Positions 16,279 to 25,040 of a DNA stretch of 46,056 nt are shown one piece after another. The translations under genes and the position numbers were made by a program. Source of the stretch: Mycolicibacterium sp. (GTDB taxonomy: Bacteria > Actinomycetota > Actinomycetes > Mycobacteriales > Mycobacteriaceae); assembly GCF_016462545.1 (NCBI RefSeq), contig NZ_JAEMTA010000041.1:1-46056 (forward strand), written 5' to 3'. Position 1 is the stretch's first letter. The number at the start of each line of letters is the position of its first letter. The notes under the pieces were generated by a model. The model was not told the DNA's origin. It saw only the letters and a program-made list of their open reading frames with translations, and searched no databases.

Positions 16279-17651
16279 GCGGCCTCCTCCACGTTCAGGA
16301 GGGCGTTCGACACGACCTCGGTCAGAGCTGGATGAATCCAGTAGGGTCGATGTGCCAGGTCGGCGGCTGTGATGCCGAATTCCATTGCCACGACGAAGAT
16401 TTGGATCAGGCTGGCGGCTTGGGGTCCGATGATGTGGGCGCCCAGGATGCGACCGTCGCCTCCGTCGACCAGAACCTTGCAGAACCCGCTGTGGTCCTGC
16501 ATGGCCCAGCCGTAGGCGACGTCGCCGTAGGGCGTGCGGCCGACGCGGTAGCCGGGGTGGTCCTCGCGACAGTTCTCCTCGGTGAGTCCGATGGACGCGA
16601 TCTGCGGTGAGGTGAACACCGCCGACGGCACCAACTCGTGGCTGATCGAGCGAAGGTCGTCCGGGTTGCGCAGGTTGTGCGACACCATCTCGGCCTCACG
16701 GTTGGCGACGTGCTTCAGCGGTATCGGGCTGCTGACGTCACCGAGGGCGAACACACCGTCGGCAGTGGTACGACCGAACTCGTCGACCACGATGCGACCG
16801 TGGTCGTCGATGTCGACGCCGGAGACCTCCAGGTTCAACCGGTCGCTGTTGGGCCTGCGTCCAGAGGCGACCAGCAGCATGTCGGCCTGAACCGTGCTGC
16901 CGTCGTCTAGTGTCAGCTCTAGATTGCCCGGGCTGCCGCCGATCGCGGACAACTCGACTCCCAACCGCAGGTCCCAACGCTTGCTCATGAGCTCGGTGAA
17001 GGTGGCGCGCACGTCACCGTCCTGCGGCCCCCCGAGCAGTTCGTCGTGCTGCTCGATGATGGTGATGTCGCTACCCGCCGCGGAGAACACGTGCGCTAGT
17101 TCGGCGGCGATGTACCCGCCACCGAGGACCGCCAGGCGGCGCGGCGGCGCGTCGATCCGCATGATCGTGTCAGACGTCTCGTACGGCAGACCTGAGTCGC
17201 CCACCACCGGTGGGATGACGGGGCGGCCACCGTTGGCGATGACGATCTGATCGGCCGTGAGCTCGGTGATCTTGCCGTCGGGATCCGCAACCCGTAGCTG
17301 GCTCGGGCCGGTGAACTCGGCATGGCCTTCGTAGTAGGTGGTGTGATCACTGCTCTCGCGAGCCTCGCGCCCCTCGAGGGACTTCGAATCGGTGAGCGTG
17401 AAGATGCGGTTGCGGAGATCCGACCAGCGAAGGCCGCCGAGACTGGCGTCGACGTCGAACTCAGCGGCTCCCGAGACGGTGTCGACGACGTCGGCCGTGT
17501 ACGCCAGCATCTTCGACGGGATGCAGCCGAAGTTCAGGCAGGTGCCGCCCGCCCGGCGCTCCTCGACGAAGCCGACGTCGAGGTCGGAGAACGAATCGTC
17601 GGCGACCATGTTGCCGGAACCCGTTCCGATGATGATCAGGTCATGATGCAC
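16275..17651 (-). CDS. mtr: Mycothione reductase-like flavin disulfide reductase
   Basis: 458 residues from the GTG at 17651 (VHHDLIIIGTGSGN), close to the 459 residues of M. tuberculosis Mtr; the longer open frame overlaps the upstream lipoprotein gene and is not conserved. FAD motif GTGSGN (9-14), redox-active Cys pair in GGTCLNFGC (38 and 43), NADPH-binding LGGGYIAAE, ALGDVSS, and the catalytic HPALTE near 440. YGDVAYGWAM and YWIHPAL match mycothione reductase specifically. It reduces mycothiol disulfide with NADPH in the cytoplasm. It lies first in an overlapping run with zwf, which makes NADPH. A second mtr elsewhere in the genome is possible. Confidence 0.85.
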   Translation of the reverse strand: MHHDLIIIGTGSGNMVADDSFSDLDVGFVEERRAGGTCLNFGCIPSKMLAYTADVVDTVSGAAEFDVDASLGGLRWSDLRNRIFTLTDSKSLEGREARESSDHTTYYEGHAEFTGPSQLRVADPDGKITELTADQIVIANGGRPVIPPVVGDSGLPYETSDTIMRIDAPPRRLAVLGGGYIAAELAHVFSAAGSDITIIEQHDELLGGPQDGDVRATFTELMSKRWDLRLGVELSAIGGSPGNLELTLDDGSTVQADMLLVASGRRPNSDRLNLEVSGVDIDDHGRIVVDEFGRTTADGVFALGDVSSPIPLKHVANREAEMVSHNLRNPDDLRSISHELVPSAVFTSPQIASIGLTEENCREDHPGYRVGRTPYGDVAYGWAMQDHSGFCKVLVDGGDGRILGAHIIGPQAASLIQIFVVAMEFGITAADLAHRPYWIHPALTEVVSNALLNVEEAA

Positions 17652-17718
17652 GTGCGAACCCCATGGGGGTCTCAATTCCCAGATCGGGCGGTCGCTCAAA
17701 CCCCACGTGAGATAACCG

Positions 17719-18267
17719 TCAGAAGGCGTCGACCTCGTCGATGCTGACGAACATCCCGTGCGACGACGCATCGTTGGTGAAGCGGGTGCCTGCTTCGGTT
17801 GCCACGATCGTCCAGCCTTGCGCGGTGTAGGTGCGGTAGGCCAGGGTGACGACGGGGATGTCACCGAGGTTGCCGACGATCCACCTCAACTGACCCTGCG
17901 CGCTGACCTGCACTCCGTTCGCCGGCGAGCCGTCGACGGTCGGTGGGTTGGTGAACTGGGCCTCGCACCCCACCTCGGTGGCGCTGAGTTGGCAGCGGGT
18001 CTTGCCCGACGCGGTCTCGATGAACACGTAGCCGTTCTGCGGCGGAAGGGCCTCTGCACGCGGCGCAGGTGCGGCAGTCGGTGGCGGTGCGGGACTCGGT
18101 GGCGGTGGCGCCGGGGTGGCGGTGCTTCGAGACGGCCGCGACGTGGGAAAGCTCGGCTCGGTGGGATTGGCCGCGTTTCCTCGTGGATTGCCGGCGACGG
18201 TGGACTGACAGCCGGACAACAATGCGCCCGCCGCAAGTGCGGCAGCCACCATCGCCCGCGCCGTCAT
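17719..18267 (-). CDS. Lipoprotein with Pro-rich linker
   Basis: About 182 residues from the ATG at 18267; an in-frame TTG at 18276 is an alternative. A lipoprotein signal peptide ends in LLSGCQ, with the lipidated Cys near residue 20. A Pro/Ala/Thr/Ser-rich linker (about 40-75) is followed by a compact domain with two Cys (KTRCQLSATEVGCEAQF) likely to form a disulfide, and a beta-rich end. The domain resembles common mycobacterial secreted lipoprotein domains of unknown function. The gene follows the aldolase gene by about 21 bases and precedes mtr by 67 bases. Confidence 0.8.
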   Translation of the reverse strand: MTARAMVAAALAAGALLSGCQSTVAGNPRGNAANPTEPSFPTSRPSRSTATPAPPPPSPAPPPTAAPAPRAEALPPQNGYVFIETASGKTRCQLSATEVGCEAQFTNPPTVDGSPANGVQVSAQGQLRWIVGNLGDIPVVTLAYRTYTAQGWTIVATEAGTRFTNDASSHGMFVSIDEVDAF

Positions 18268-18288
18268 CGTCGTCAAGGCTACCGACCG

Positions 18289-19089
18289 TCAGTCGAAGAG
18301 ATCGGGTTGCTCCCTGGTGATCTTGGCGAACAGCGGCTGGAAGCTGAACCAGCCCGCAAAGTGGCTGCCGACCTGGCCGCGGGTGAGCGTCGCCATCTCC
18401 TCGTCGATCAGGATGGGGGTGCCCGCCGCCTCGGCCAGCAGTTGCGCCTGGCACGACCGCTCCATCGTGATGAACCACCACGCGGCTTCCTCCACCGATT
18501 GACCAACGGTGAGAAGCCCGTGGTTGCGCAGGATCGCGGCCTTGCGATCACCGAGCGCGTGTGCGATTCGCTTGCCCTCCTCGAGGTCGAGGACAACGCC
18601 CGAGTACTGGTCGAACAGCGCGTGGTCGTCGTAGAACGCGCAGGAGTCCTGCGTGATCGGGTCGAGCAGTTTGCCCAGCGTCGACCACGTCTTGCCGTAC
18701 ACCGAGTGCGAGTGCGCGGCGCCGATCACGTCCGGACGTGCGGCGTGCACCTGCGAGTGGATCGCGAACGCGGCCGCATTCACCGGTCGGTCCCCGTGCA
18801 CGATGGTGCCGTCGTGGCGGACCAGCAGGAGATCACTGACCCGAATGTGGCCGAAGTGCATGCCGAACGGGTTCACCCAGAAGTGGTCGGTGAACTCGGG
18901 GTCGCGGGCGGTGATGTGCCCGGCTACCCCCTCGTCGAAGCCGAACCGGCTGAACAGCCGGAAGGCGGCGGCGAGGTTCTGCTTGCGGTGCAGCCGCTCC
19001 TCCTCGATCGTGCGATCGGTGCGGGGAAGCAGCGCAGCGGTGTCGCCGCCCGCGAGCTTCTTGGCCTCTTCGATTCCGGTATCGACCAT
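18289..19089 (-). CDS. Class II aldolase/adducin-family protein
   Basis: 266 residues. Zinc-site motifs are visible: GVAGHITARDP (adducin-type start of the fold), GAAHSHS (His ligands) and RNHG (third His). The catalytic acid of sugar-phosphate aldolases is not obvious, and the C-terminal GWFSFQPLF segment resembles the adducin-like rather than the fuculose/ribulose-phosphate aldolase branch. A relative of this fold (MtnB) acts in methionine salvage, but this sequence does not look like MtnB. It lies 18 bases after the MetQ-like gene, so the aldolase may act on an imported compound or its product. Substrate unknown. Confidence 0.85.
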   Translation of the reverse strand: MVDTGIEEAKKLAGGDTAALLPRTDRTIEEERLHRKQNLAAAFRLFSRFGFDEGVAGHITARDPEFTDHFWVNPFGMHFGHIRVSDLLLVRHDGTIVHGDRPVNAAAFAIHSQVHAARPDVIGAAHSHSVYGKTWSTLGKLLDPITQDSCAFYDDHALFDQYSGVVLDLEEGKRIAHALGDRKAAILRNHGLLTVGQSVEEAAWWFITMERSCQAQLLAEAAGTPILIDEEMATLTRGQVGSHFAGWFSFQPLFAKITREQPDLFD

Positions 19090-19107
19090 GGCTCGATGGT
19101 ACGTCCG

Positions 19108-20013
19108 TCAGTTGAGCGGCAGCAGGATGTTCTTCACGCTGGGGTCGGTCGCGAGGTACTGCTGGACCGCCGGATCCTGGAACGTCTCGACGAGCTTCTT
19201 GATGTTCTCGGTGTCGGCCCACCTGCTACCGATGGTGAGCTGACCCGCGAACTCGTCCGGCGCGGGCGGCGCGAAGATCTGCTGGCTGATCGGAACCTTC
19301 GCCGCGAGGTAGTACTCGGTGTAGCCGACCGCGGCGTCCAGGTCGGGCAGCGACCGTGACTGGGCGGCGAAGTCGAGCAGGGTGAACTTCAGGTTCTTCG
19401 GGTTGGCGACGATGTCCTTCTGGGTGGCCTGGAACTTGTCGACCTTGGGGTCGAGGGTGATCAGACCGGCTCGCTCCAGCAGCCACAGGCCCTGGGCCTC
19501 GTTGGCGGGATCGGAGTACAGCGAGACGTTTGCGCCATCGGGCAGTTGCGAGACGTCGGTGTGCTTGTCCGACCAGATGCCGAAGCCCCAGCGGAACACC
19601 GGTGTCGCAGCGGTCTCGCGGAAGTCGGGGTTGGCCTCCAGCACCTGACCGAGCCACAGCTTGTGCTGGTAGATGGTGCCTGCCACCTCGCCATCGCTGA
19701 CGGCGCGGTTGATGGTGTTGCTGTCGGCGAGGCCGCGGAAGGCGACCTTGATGCCGTGTCGGGGAGCGACGTCGGAGGCGATGTACTCGATGAGCGCCTG
19801 CTCTGCTGCGTTGCCCTCGTTGGTGGCGACGACCAGCGTCGCACCGGCGATCTCGTTGGCGGACTTCGTCTCACCGAAGAAGAAGAAGCGGACGCCGACG
19901 ACGACGGCGACCACCACGACGAGCGCGACGGCGATCCAGATCCACTTCGGTCGGCGTTGGAGTTCGAAGCCGTGATCGTCGGCCTCGGGTGGGACGGTGG
20001 GAGTCGTTGTCAT
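19108..20013 (-). CDS. MetQ/NlpA-family substrate-binding protein, membrane-anchored
   Basis: 301 residues, start at 20013 preceded by GAAAGG. A cytoplasmic N-terminus of about 23 residues is followed by a transmembrane helix (about 24-47, IWIAVALVVVVAVVVG) and an NlpA-type binding domain (VVATNEGNAAEQALIEYI, LPDGANVSLYSDPANEAQGL, LDAAVGYTEYYLAA). MetQ proteins are usually lipoproteins; here there is no lipobox and a signal anchor is used instead. The family binds D/L-methionine or related compounds for a MetNI importer, encoded just upstream with a 15-base gap. Its paralogue is encoded divergently at 21905-22816. Confidence 0.88.
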   Translation of the reverse strand: MTTTPTVPPEADDHGFELQRRPKWIWIAVALVVVVAVVVGVRFFFFGETKSANEIAGATLVVATNEGNAAEQALIEYIASDVAPRHGIKVAFRGLADSNTINRAVSDGEVAGTIYQHKLWLGQVLEANPDFRETAATPVFRWGFGIWSDKHTDVSQLPDGANVSLYSDPANEAQGLWLLERAGLITLDPKVDKFQATQKDIVANPKNLKFTLLDFAAQSRSLPDLDAAVGYTEYYLAAKVPISQQIFAPPAPDEFAGQLTIGSRWADTENIKKLVETFQDPAVQQYLATDPSVKNILLPLN

Positions 20014-20028
20014 CGTGAACCTTTCGAG

Positions 20029-20769
20029 TTAGACAGCGGGTGCGCGTCTGCGGAGGGGGCGGGCGGCGCCGGCGGAGAGCCGGCTGTGGGGAGTGGTGAA
20101 GCGAACCAGGGCGTCGCCGATCAACTGAACTGCCGCGACCGTGATGACGAGGATGACGATGGTCGCGAGCATGACTCGCTGGTCGAAACGTTGGTATCCG
20201 TATGTGACTGCGACGTAACCGATTCCACCTGCACCGATGGTGCCGGCGATGGCCGAGTACTCGATCATGGCGATGACGTTGATGGTCAGTCCGCCGATGA
20301 TGGACGGCACGGCTTCATTGAGCTGCGCGGTGCGGATGATCTGCAGTCGCGATCCGCCCGACGCCCGCGCCACCTGTACGACCGCGGGTGGCACCGAGCG
20401 CAGCGAGTTCTCCACGATGCGCGTGAAGAACGCGATGCCCGCCAGCGACATGGGCACGACCGCGGCGGCGATGCCGATGTTGGTGCCGGTGATGAACCTG
20501 GTGAACGGCATGATCGAGGCCATCAGGATGAGGAACGGCAGCGATCGGCCGATGCTGATGATCCAACTCAGCGTCGTGTGCAGGGCCGGGTTCTCGAACA
20601 GGCCGCCGGGGGCCAGGTTGTGCACCAGTGCGCCCAGGGGCACCCCGATCACCACCACGACGGCCATCACGATGCCCACCATGATCAAGGTGTCCAGCAG
20701 TGCCGGAAAGAGTAGACCGGGCAGCTCGTCGAAGGGGACCTTGGCATTGGCCAGCAGTGTCTCGGTCAC
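20029..20769 (-). CDS. MetI-like ABC transporter permease
   Basis: 246 residues with five or six transmembrane helices and the permease coupling loop (ARASGGSRLQIIRTAQLNEA, EAA-type). IEYSAIAGTIGAGGIGYVA is a hallmark of MetI permeases. The GTG start at 20769 overlaps the stop of the ATPase gene by four bases. It forms the membrane channel of an importer for methionine or a methionine-like substrate; the true substrate is inferred only from family. Confidence 0.9.
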   Translation of the reverse strand: MTETLLANAKVPFDELPGLLFPALLDTLIMVGIVMAVVVVIGVPLGALVHNLAPGGLFENPALHTTLSWIISIGRSLPFLILMASIMPFTRFITGTNIGIAAAVVPMSLAGIAFFTRIVENSLRSVPPAVVQVARASGGSRLQIIRTAQLNEAVPSIIGGLTINVIAMIEYSAIAGTIGAGGIGYVAVTYGYQRFDQRVMLATIVILVITVAAVQLIGDALVRFTTPHSRLSAGAARPLRRRAPAV

Positions 20770-21773
20770 GCGACCCCCTCCAATTCCCTTGTCGACGAAT
20801 CGGACTCGGCAGACAATCCGTAGCGCAGCAAGACGTCGCGCACGCGGTCGCCCAGCTCGGCCGGTGCACCCAGGGTGACGCCGCCGATGCTGGTGCCCCC
20901 GACGACCTGGACCGAGGCACCCAGAACGGCCAGCGGGACGCCCAGATCCTGGCTCGCCCGGCTGATCCAGTCCGACGGCACGTCCGGCGCGTCGTAGACG
21001 ACGTTCCAGACATGTTGTCCAGCAGCTGGTTCGGCGTCCTCGCGTTGCGGCCGAAGCTCGGCGCCCAGGGACGACGACGGATCGGTGAGCAGGTCGACCA
21101 GACGTCCGGACTCGACGACGGTGCCGTGATCGAGGCGCGCGACCGAGTCGGCGATCTTCAACACGGTGTCCATCTCGTGGGTGATGAACACGATGGACAG
21201 GTTCAGGTCGTCGCGCAGTTCCCGCAGTAGCTCGACCACGGAGTCCGTCGTGGTCGGGTCCAGGCCGGCCGTCGCCTCGTCGGACAGCAACACCGACGGT
21301 CGCAGCGCCAGGGCGCGCGCGATGCCGACCCGCTGCCGCTGGCCGCCGGAGAGCTGGAACGGATAGTGTCCGGCCCGCTCCGACAGCCCGACCCGGTCCA
21401 GGAGTTCGGCGACGCGCCTGGCGATTTCGGCCTTGGTCACGCCGAGATACTCCAGTGGCAGCGCGACGTTCTCGGCGGCGGTGCGTCGTTCCATCAAGCC
21501 TGCGGCCTGAAAGACCGTGCCGATGCGCCTGCGGGCGACCCGCAACTTCTTCGCCGAGAGCGTGGTCAGGTCGTCACCGTTCACGACGACCGAGCCCGAC
21601 GTGGGTGGCGTCAACAGGTTGATGCACTGCGCGAGCGTGCTCTTGCCCGCCCCGCTGGGACCGACCACCGCGAGGATCTCGCCGGCGTCGACGTGGAAGG
21701 TGATGTCGTCGAGCACCACGGTGCGTTGGTCACCGTGGCCGTAGACCTTGGTGAGGTTGGTCAGTTCGATCAC
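20766..21773 (-). CDS. MetN-like ABC transporter ATPase with C-terminal NIL domain
   Basis: 335 residues from the GTG at 21773 (VIELTNLTKVYGHG), with GGGAG nine bases upstream; the longer open frame lacks conserved sequence and would overlap the divergent gene. Walker A GPSGAGKST, signature LSGGQRQRV and Walker B LLSDEATAGLD are all present. The C-terminal 80-90 residues (QHVWNVVYDAPD onward, with GVPLAVLGASVQVVGGTSIGGVTL) form a NIL/ACT-like domain, which in MetN binds methionine and inhibits transport. This identifies the MetN subfamily and suggests feedback control by the imported amino acid. Confidence 0.9.
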   Translation of the reverse strand: MIELTNLTKVYGHGDQRTVVLDDITFHVDAGEILAVVGPSGAGKSTLAQCINLLTPPTSGSVVVNGDDLTTLSAKKLRVARRRIGTVFQAAGLMERRTAAENVALPLEYLGVTKAEIARRVAELLDRVGLSERAGHYPFQLSGGQRQRVGIARALALRPSVLLSDEATAGLDPTTTDSVVELLRELRDDLNLSIVFITHEMDTVLKIADSVARLDHGTVVESGRLVDLLTDPSSSLGAELRPQREDAEPAAGQHVWNVVYDAPDVPSDWISRASQDLGVPLAVLGASVQVVGGTSIGGVTLGAPAELGDRVRDVLLRYGLSAESDSSTRELEGVA

Positions 21774-21904
21774 CGGGGAAGGCTCCCAGAACGGGTTGTG
21801 AGTGAACACCTTTGCGATCAGCACGAGTGCAGAGGCCGTCGGTTTGACGCCAGCCTGATCCAAAACCTTCCCGGTGGGCGGTGGTGCTGGTGTGCTAACC
21901 CGCG

Positions 21905-22816
21905 ATGAGCATCGACGAGGCAACGACGGACGCCGGCACCCACGGCTTCACCATCGCGAAGCGGCGGCGGTGGCCGTATCTAGTGGCGGTGGTGGTGGTG
22001 ATCGTCGCGGCAGCAACGTATTTCACGTTCTTCCGTAGCAGCGGTGCGACGTCGGCCAACGAGACGGCGGGTGCCACTCTGCAAGTCGTGTATCTCGACT
22101 CCAACCCGGCGGAGAAGCGCATCATCGATTACATCGGTGAGGAGATCGCGCCGGACTACGACGTGAAGGTCGCTGCGGTCGGGTTGGGCGACAGCACCCA
22201 GATCAACAGTGCCATCAGCGACGGGCGATACGCGGGCACCATCTTCCAGCACCGCCATTGGCTGCAGCAGGTGCTCGACGCCAATCCAGGCTTCCAGGAG
22301 GAGGCCGCCACCGGTCCGTTCTTCCACTGGGTGTTCGGCATCTGGTCCGACAAGTACCGCACGCCACAGGACATCCCCGACGGCGCGAACGTGTCGCTGC
22401 TCGCCGACCCCGCCAACAACGCCCAGGGGATCTGGTACCTGGCCCAGGCCGGTCTGATCACTCTGAAGCCGGACGCCGACGTCACCGCTCTCACGCAGCG
22501 GGACATCGCGTCCAACCCCAAGAACCTGAAGTTCACCCTGCTCGACTTCGGCGCGCAGCCAAGGGCGCTGCCTGATCTCGACGCCATCGTCGGCTATGCC
22601 GAATCATTCTTGGCTGCAGGTGTTTCGGAGGACAAGCTGATCTATGCGCCGAAGTCTCCGGACGAATTCGCGTCGGTTCTCACGGTGGGAAGCGACTACG
22701 TCGACACGGCGAACGTGCAGAATCTGATCAAGGCGTTCAAGGACCCGCGGGTGCAGACGTTCATCGCCTCGGATCCCGAGGTGAAGAAACTCGCGTTGCC
22801 AGGCCAACCGGCGTGA
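21905..22816 (+). CDS. Second MetQ/NlpA-family binding protein, membrane-anchored
   Basis: 303 residues with the same architecture as the binding protein at 19108-20013: short cytoplasmic N-terminus, signal-anchor helix (about 24-42) and NlpA domain. Many stretches are shared, such as SANETAGATLQVV, GIWSDK, PDGANVSL, NPKNLKFTLLDF and DEFASVLTVGS, so it is a paralogue at perhaps half identity by eye. It is transcribed divergently from metN and shares no permease of its own. Its stop overlaps the start of the monooxygenase gene (GTGA). It may give the same MetNI importer a second substrate range. The start has no clear Shine-Dalgarno sequence. Confidence 0.88.
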   Translation: MSIDEATTDAGTHGFTIAKRRRWPYLVAVVVVIVAAATYFTFFRSSGATSANETAGATLQVVYLDSNPAEKRIIDYIGEEIAPDYDVKVAAVGLGDSTQINSAISDGRYAGTIFQHRHWLQQVLDANPGFQEEAATGPFFHWVFGIWSDKYRTPQDIPDGANVSLLADPANNAQGIWYLAQAGLITLKPDADVTALTQRDIASNPKNLKFTLLDFGAQPRALPDLDAIVGYAESFLAAGVSEDKLIYAPKSPDEFASVLTVGSDYVDTANVQNLIKAFKDPRVQTFIASDPEVKKLALPGQPA

Positions 22817-24174
22817 CGGGCGGCAGCCGGGAGCTCCATCTCGGGGTCAACGTCCTCTCCGATGGCATGCATCCAGCGGCCTGGCAGTACCCGGACACCG
22901 ACCCGAACTGGTTCACCGATCCGGCCTACTGGATCGACGTCGCGCGGACGGCCGAGCGGGGCACCCTCGACGCGCTGTTCCTGGCGGATAGTCCGTCACT
23001 GTTCCAGGAGCCGGACAAGCCGCTGGTGGCTCCGCCCCTGGCGCTGGACCCGATCGTGCTGTTGTCCACCCTGGCGTCGGTCACGACACACCTCGGACTG
23101 ATCGGCACGGTGTCGACGTCGTTCGAGGAGCCCTTCAACGTCGCCCGCCGGTTCGCCTCCCTGGACCACCTCAGTCGCGGCAGGGTGGCGTGGAACGTGG
23201 TGACCAGTAGCGATCCATTCGCCTGGAACAACTTCGGAGCGGCCGGTCGCTCCCGGGAACAGCCCGGGCGACGTGAAAGATACCGTCGCGCTGCGGAATT
23301 CATCGACGTCGTCCGTGCACTGTGGGATTCGTGGGACGACGATGCGGTGCTCGGCGACAAGGCGACGGGGGCCTTCAGCAGGGTCGGCGCGATCGGCACC
23401 ATCGACCACCGGGGCGACTACTTCAGCGTCGACGGACCGCTGACGTTGCCGCGCTCGCCGCAGGGTCATCCGGTGCTGTTCCAGGCGGGCGGGTCCGCCG
23501 GCGGGCTCGACCTGGCGGCTCGCTACGCCGACGGTGTCTTCGCCGCGCAGGCGTCGCTTCCCGACGCCCTGCGCAACGCCGACGACCTGCGGGCCAGGAC
23601 CGTTGCCTACGGCAGGCCACGCAACGCGATTCGAATCATGCCCGGGCTGTCGTTCGTGCTGGGCAGTACCGAGCAGGAGGCGCAGCGGCGCAACCGGGAG
23701 CTCAACGAGTTGGCCGGCGAGCGCAGGCTGGCGCACCTGGCCGGCCAGATCAGCGTCGACGTCTCAGAACTCGAATGGGACAAGCCGCTGCCCACGTGGC
23801 TGCTCGACGGTGCGGAGGCCACGGGCGGTTCGCAGGGTGCCCGCGACATCGTCGTCAACCTGGCCCGCCGGGAGAACCTGACCGTGCGGCAGATCCTGGA
23901 CCGGGTGATCACCTGGCACCGGCTGGTGGTGGGCTCACCCGAGCGCATCGCCGACGCAATCGAGGAATGGTTCACCGCGGGGGCGGTCGACGGCTTCAAC
24001 CTGATGCCCGACGTGTTCCCCTCGGGGCTGGAGCTCTTCGTCGATCACGTGATTCCGATCCTCCGGGACCGCGGGCTGTTCCGTCGCGAGTACACCCACA
24101 GCACGCTGCGTGGGCACCTCGGTTTGGCGCGGGTGCCCGATCGCCGGGACCGGGTGGCGTCCCGCGCGGGCTAG
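22813..24174 (+). CDS. NtaA/SnaA/DszA-family flavin-dependent monooxygenase
   Basis: 453 residues, GTG start at 22813 overlapping the previous stop. A luciferase-like TIM barrel of the long NtaA/SnaA/DszA/SoxA class: PAAWQYPDTDPNWFTD, LDALFLADSP, STSFEEPFNVARRFASLDHLS, GRVAWNVVTSS and QAGGSAGGLDLAARYADGVF. These use reduced FMN and oxygen to oxidise amines, aminocarboxylates or organosulfur compounds. Coupling to a methionine-type binding protein suggests an imported organosulfur substrate, which is inference. A flavin reductase partner is not encoded in the window. Confidence 0.9.
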   Translation: MTGGSRELHLGVNVLSDGMHPAAWQYPDTDPNWFTDPAYWIDVARTAERGTLDALFLADSPSLFQEPDKPLVAPPLALDPIVLLSTLASVTTHLGLIGTVSTSFEEPFNVARRFASLDHLSRGRVAWNVVTSSDPFAWNNFGAAGRSREQPGRRERYRRAAEFIDVVRALWDSWDDDAVLGDKATGAFSRVGAIGTIDHRGDYFSVDGPLTLPRSPQGHPVLFQAGGSAGGLDLAARYADGVFAAQASLPDALRNADDLRARTVAYGRPRNAIRIMPGLSFVLGSTEQEAQRRNRELNELAGERRLAHLAGQISVDVSELEWDKPLPTWLLDGAEATGGSQGARDIVVNLARRENLTVRQILDRVITWHRLVVGSPERIADAIEEWFTAGAVDGFNLMPDVFPSGLELFVDHVIPILRDRGLFRREYTHSTLRGHLGLARVPDRRDRVASRAG

Positions 24175-24190
24175 CTGGTTTGCTGGGCTG

Positions 24191-25030
24191 ATGGTTCAGC
24201 TGACCCGACGATCGGCCCTCGGCGTGGTGGGGGGTCTGGCCGCCGCCATGGCCGGATGCTCCTCGGGTGCGGGGCCTGCGCGTGGCGACGACGATGGTCC
24301 CATGCGATTCGCCTACGGTGACCATCCCAGTCAGTTCGCCGAACTCTCGCTGCCGGTGGGACGCGATCTCGCTCCCGTGGTGGTGATCGTGCACGGCGGT
24401 TACTGGTCGGCGATGTACGGCCTCGAACTCGGCAGGCCACTGGCCGCCGACCTGGTGGGTCGGGGCTTCGCGGCACTGAACGTCGAGTATCGCCGGGTGG
24501 GCGGTGGCGGTGGTTGGCCGCAGACGGGCGAGGACGTCGCCGCGGCGGTCGATGCGTTGCGGGATCGGGCGCCTGGCCGACTGGATCTGAGTCGGGTTGT
24601 CGGCCTTGGTCATTCGGCGGGTGGGCAGTTGGCGGGTTGGCTCGCGGCGCGTCGAGGTGGGGCCGTGCCGCTGACCGGGGCGGTTCTGCAGGCGGGTGTG
24701 CTGGACCTGGTGCGCGGTGCGGAGGTTGGTCTCGGCGGGGGCGCGGTCGAAGGCTTCCTCGGTGGTTCGCCGACGGAGCGGCCCGACGTCTACGCGCAGG
24801 CGTCGCCGATCGCCCGGGTGCCGCTGGGGGTACCGACCGTGTGCGTGCACGGGACCACCGATTCATTGGTGCCCATCGAACAGTCGCAGCGCTTCGTCGC
24901 TGCCGCCACGGCTGCGGGCGACCGAGCCGAACTGCAGACGTTCGACGGCGACCACTTCGACCCGATCACCGTCGGCACCCCGGCGTGGGACCTGTGCGTG
25001 GCCGGCCTGCGTCAGTTGACTGTGAGATGA
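24191..25030 (+). CDS. Lipoprotein alpha/beta hydrolase (BD-FAE/esterase type)
   Basis: 279 residues from the ATG at 24191. The N-terminus has a twin-arginine-like start (TRRSALGVVGG) and a lipobox-like MAGCSS (Cys about 20), so it is probably a Tat-exported lipoprotein. Hydrolase motifs are an oxyanion-hole HGGYW, nucleophile GHSAGG, acid in TTDSLVP and His in GDHFDP. The substrate is probably a small ester. It follows the monooxygenase by 16 bases and ends ten bases from the convergent regulator gene. An extracytoplasmic esterase could release a compound for the binding protein encoded upstream. Confidence 0.85.
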   Translation: MVQLTRRSALGVVGGLAAAMAGCSSGAGPARGDDDGPMRFAYGDHPSQFAELSLPVGRDLAPVVVIVHGGYWSAMYGLELGRPLAADLVGRGFAALNVEYRRVGGGGGWPQTGEDVAAAVDALRDRAPGRLDLSRVVGLGHSAGGQLAGWLAARRGGAVPLTGAVLQAGVLDLVRGAEVGLGGGAVEGFLGGSPTERPDVYAQASPIARVPLGVPTVCVHGTTDSLVPIEQSQRFVAAATAAGDRAELQTFDGDHFDPITVGTPAWDLCVAGLRQLTVR

Positions 25031-25040
25031 AGTACTCAGT

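Noticed and set aside
18289..19089. Assignment of the class II aldolase as MtnB of methionine salvage because of the neighbouring MetNIQ genes
   Set aside because: The sequence follows the adducin-like branch and no other salvage genes are present, so only a general family call is given.
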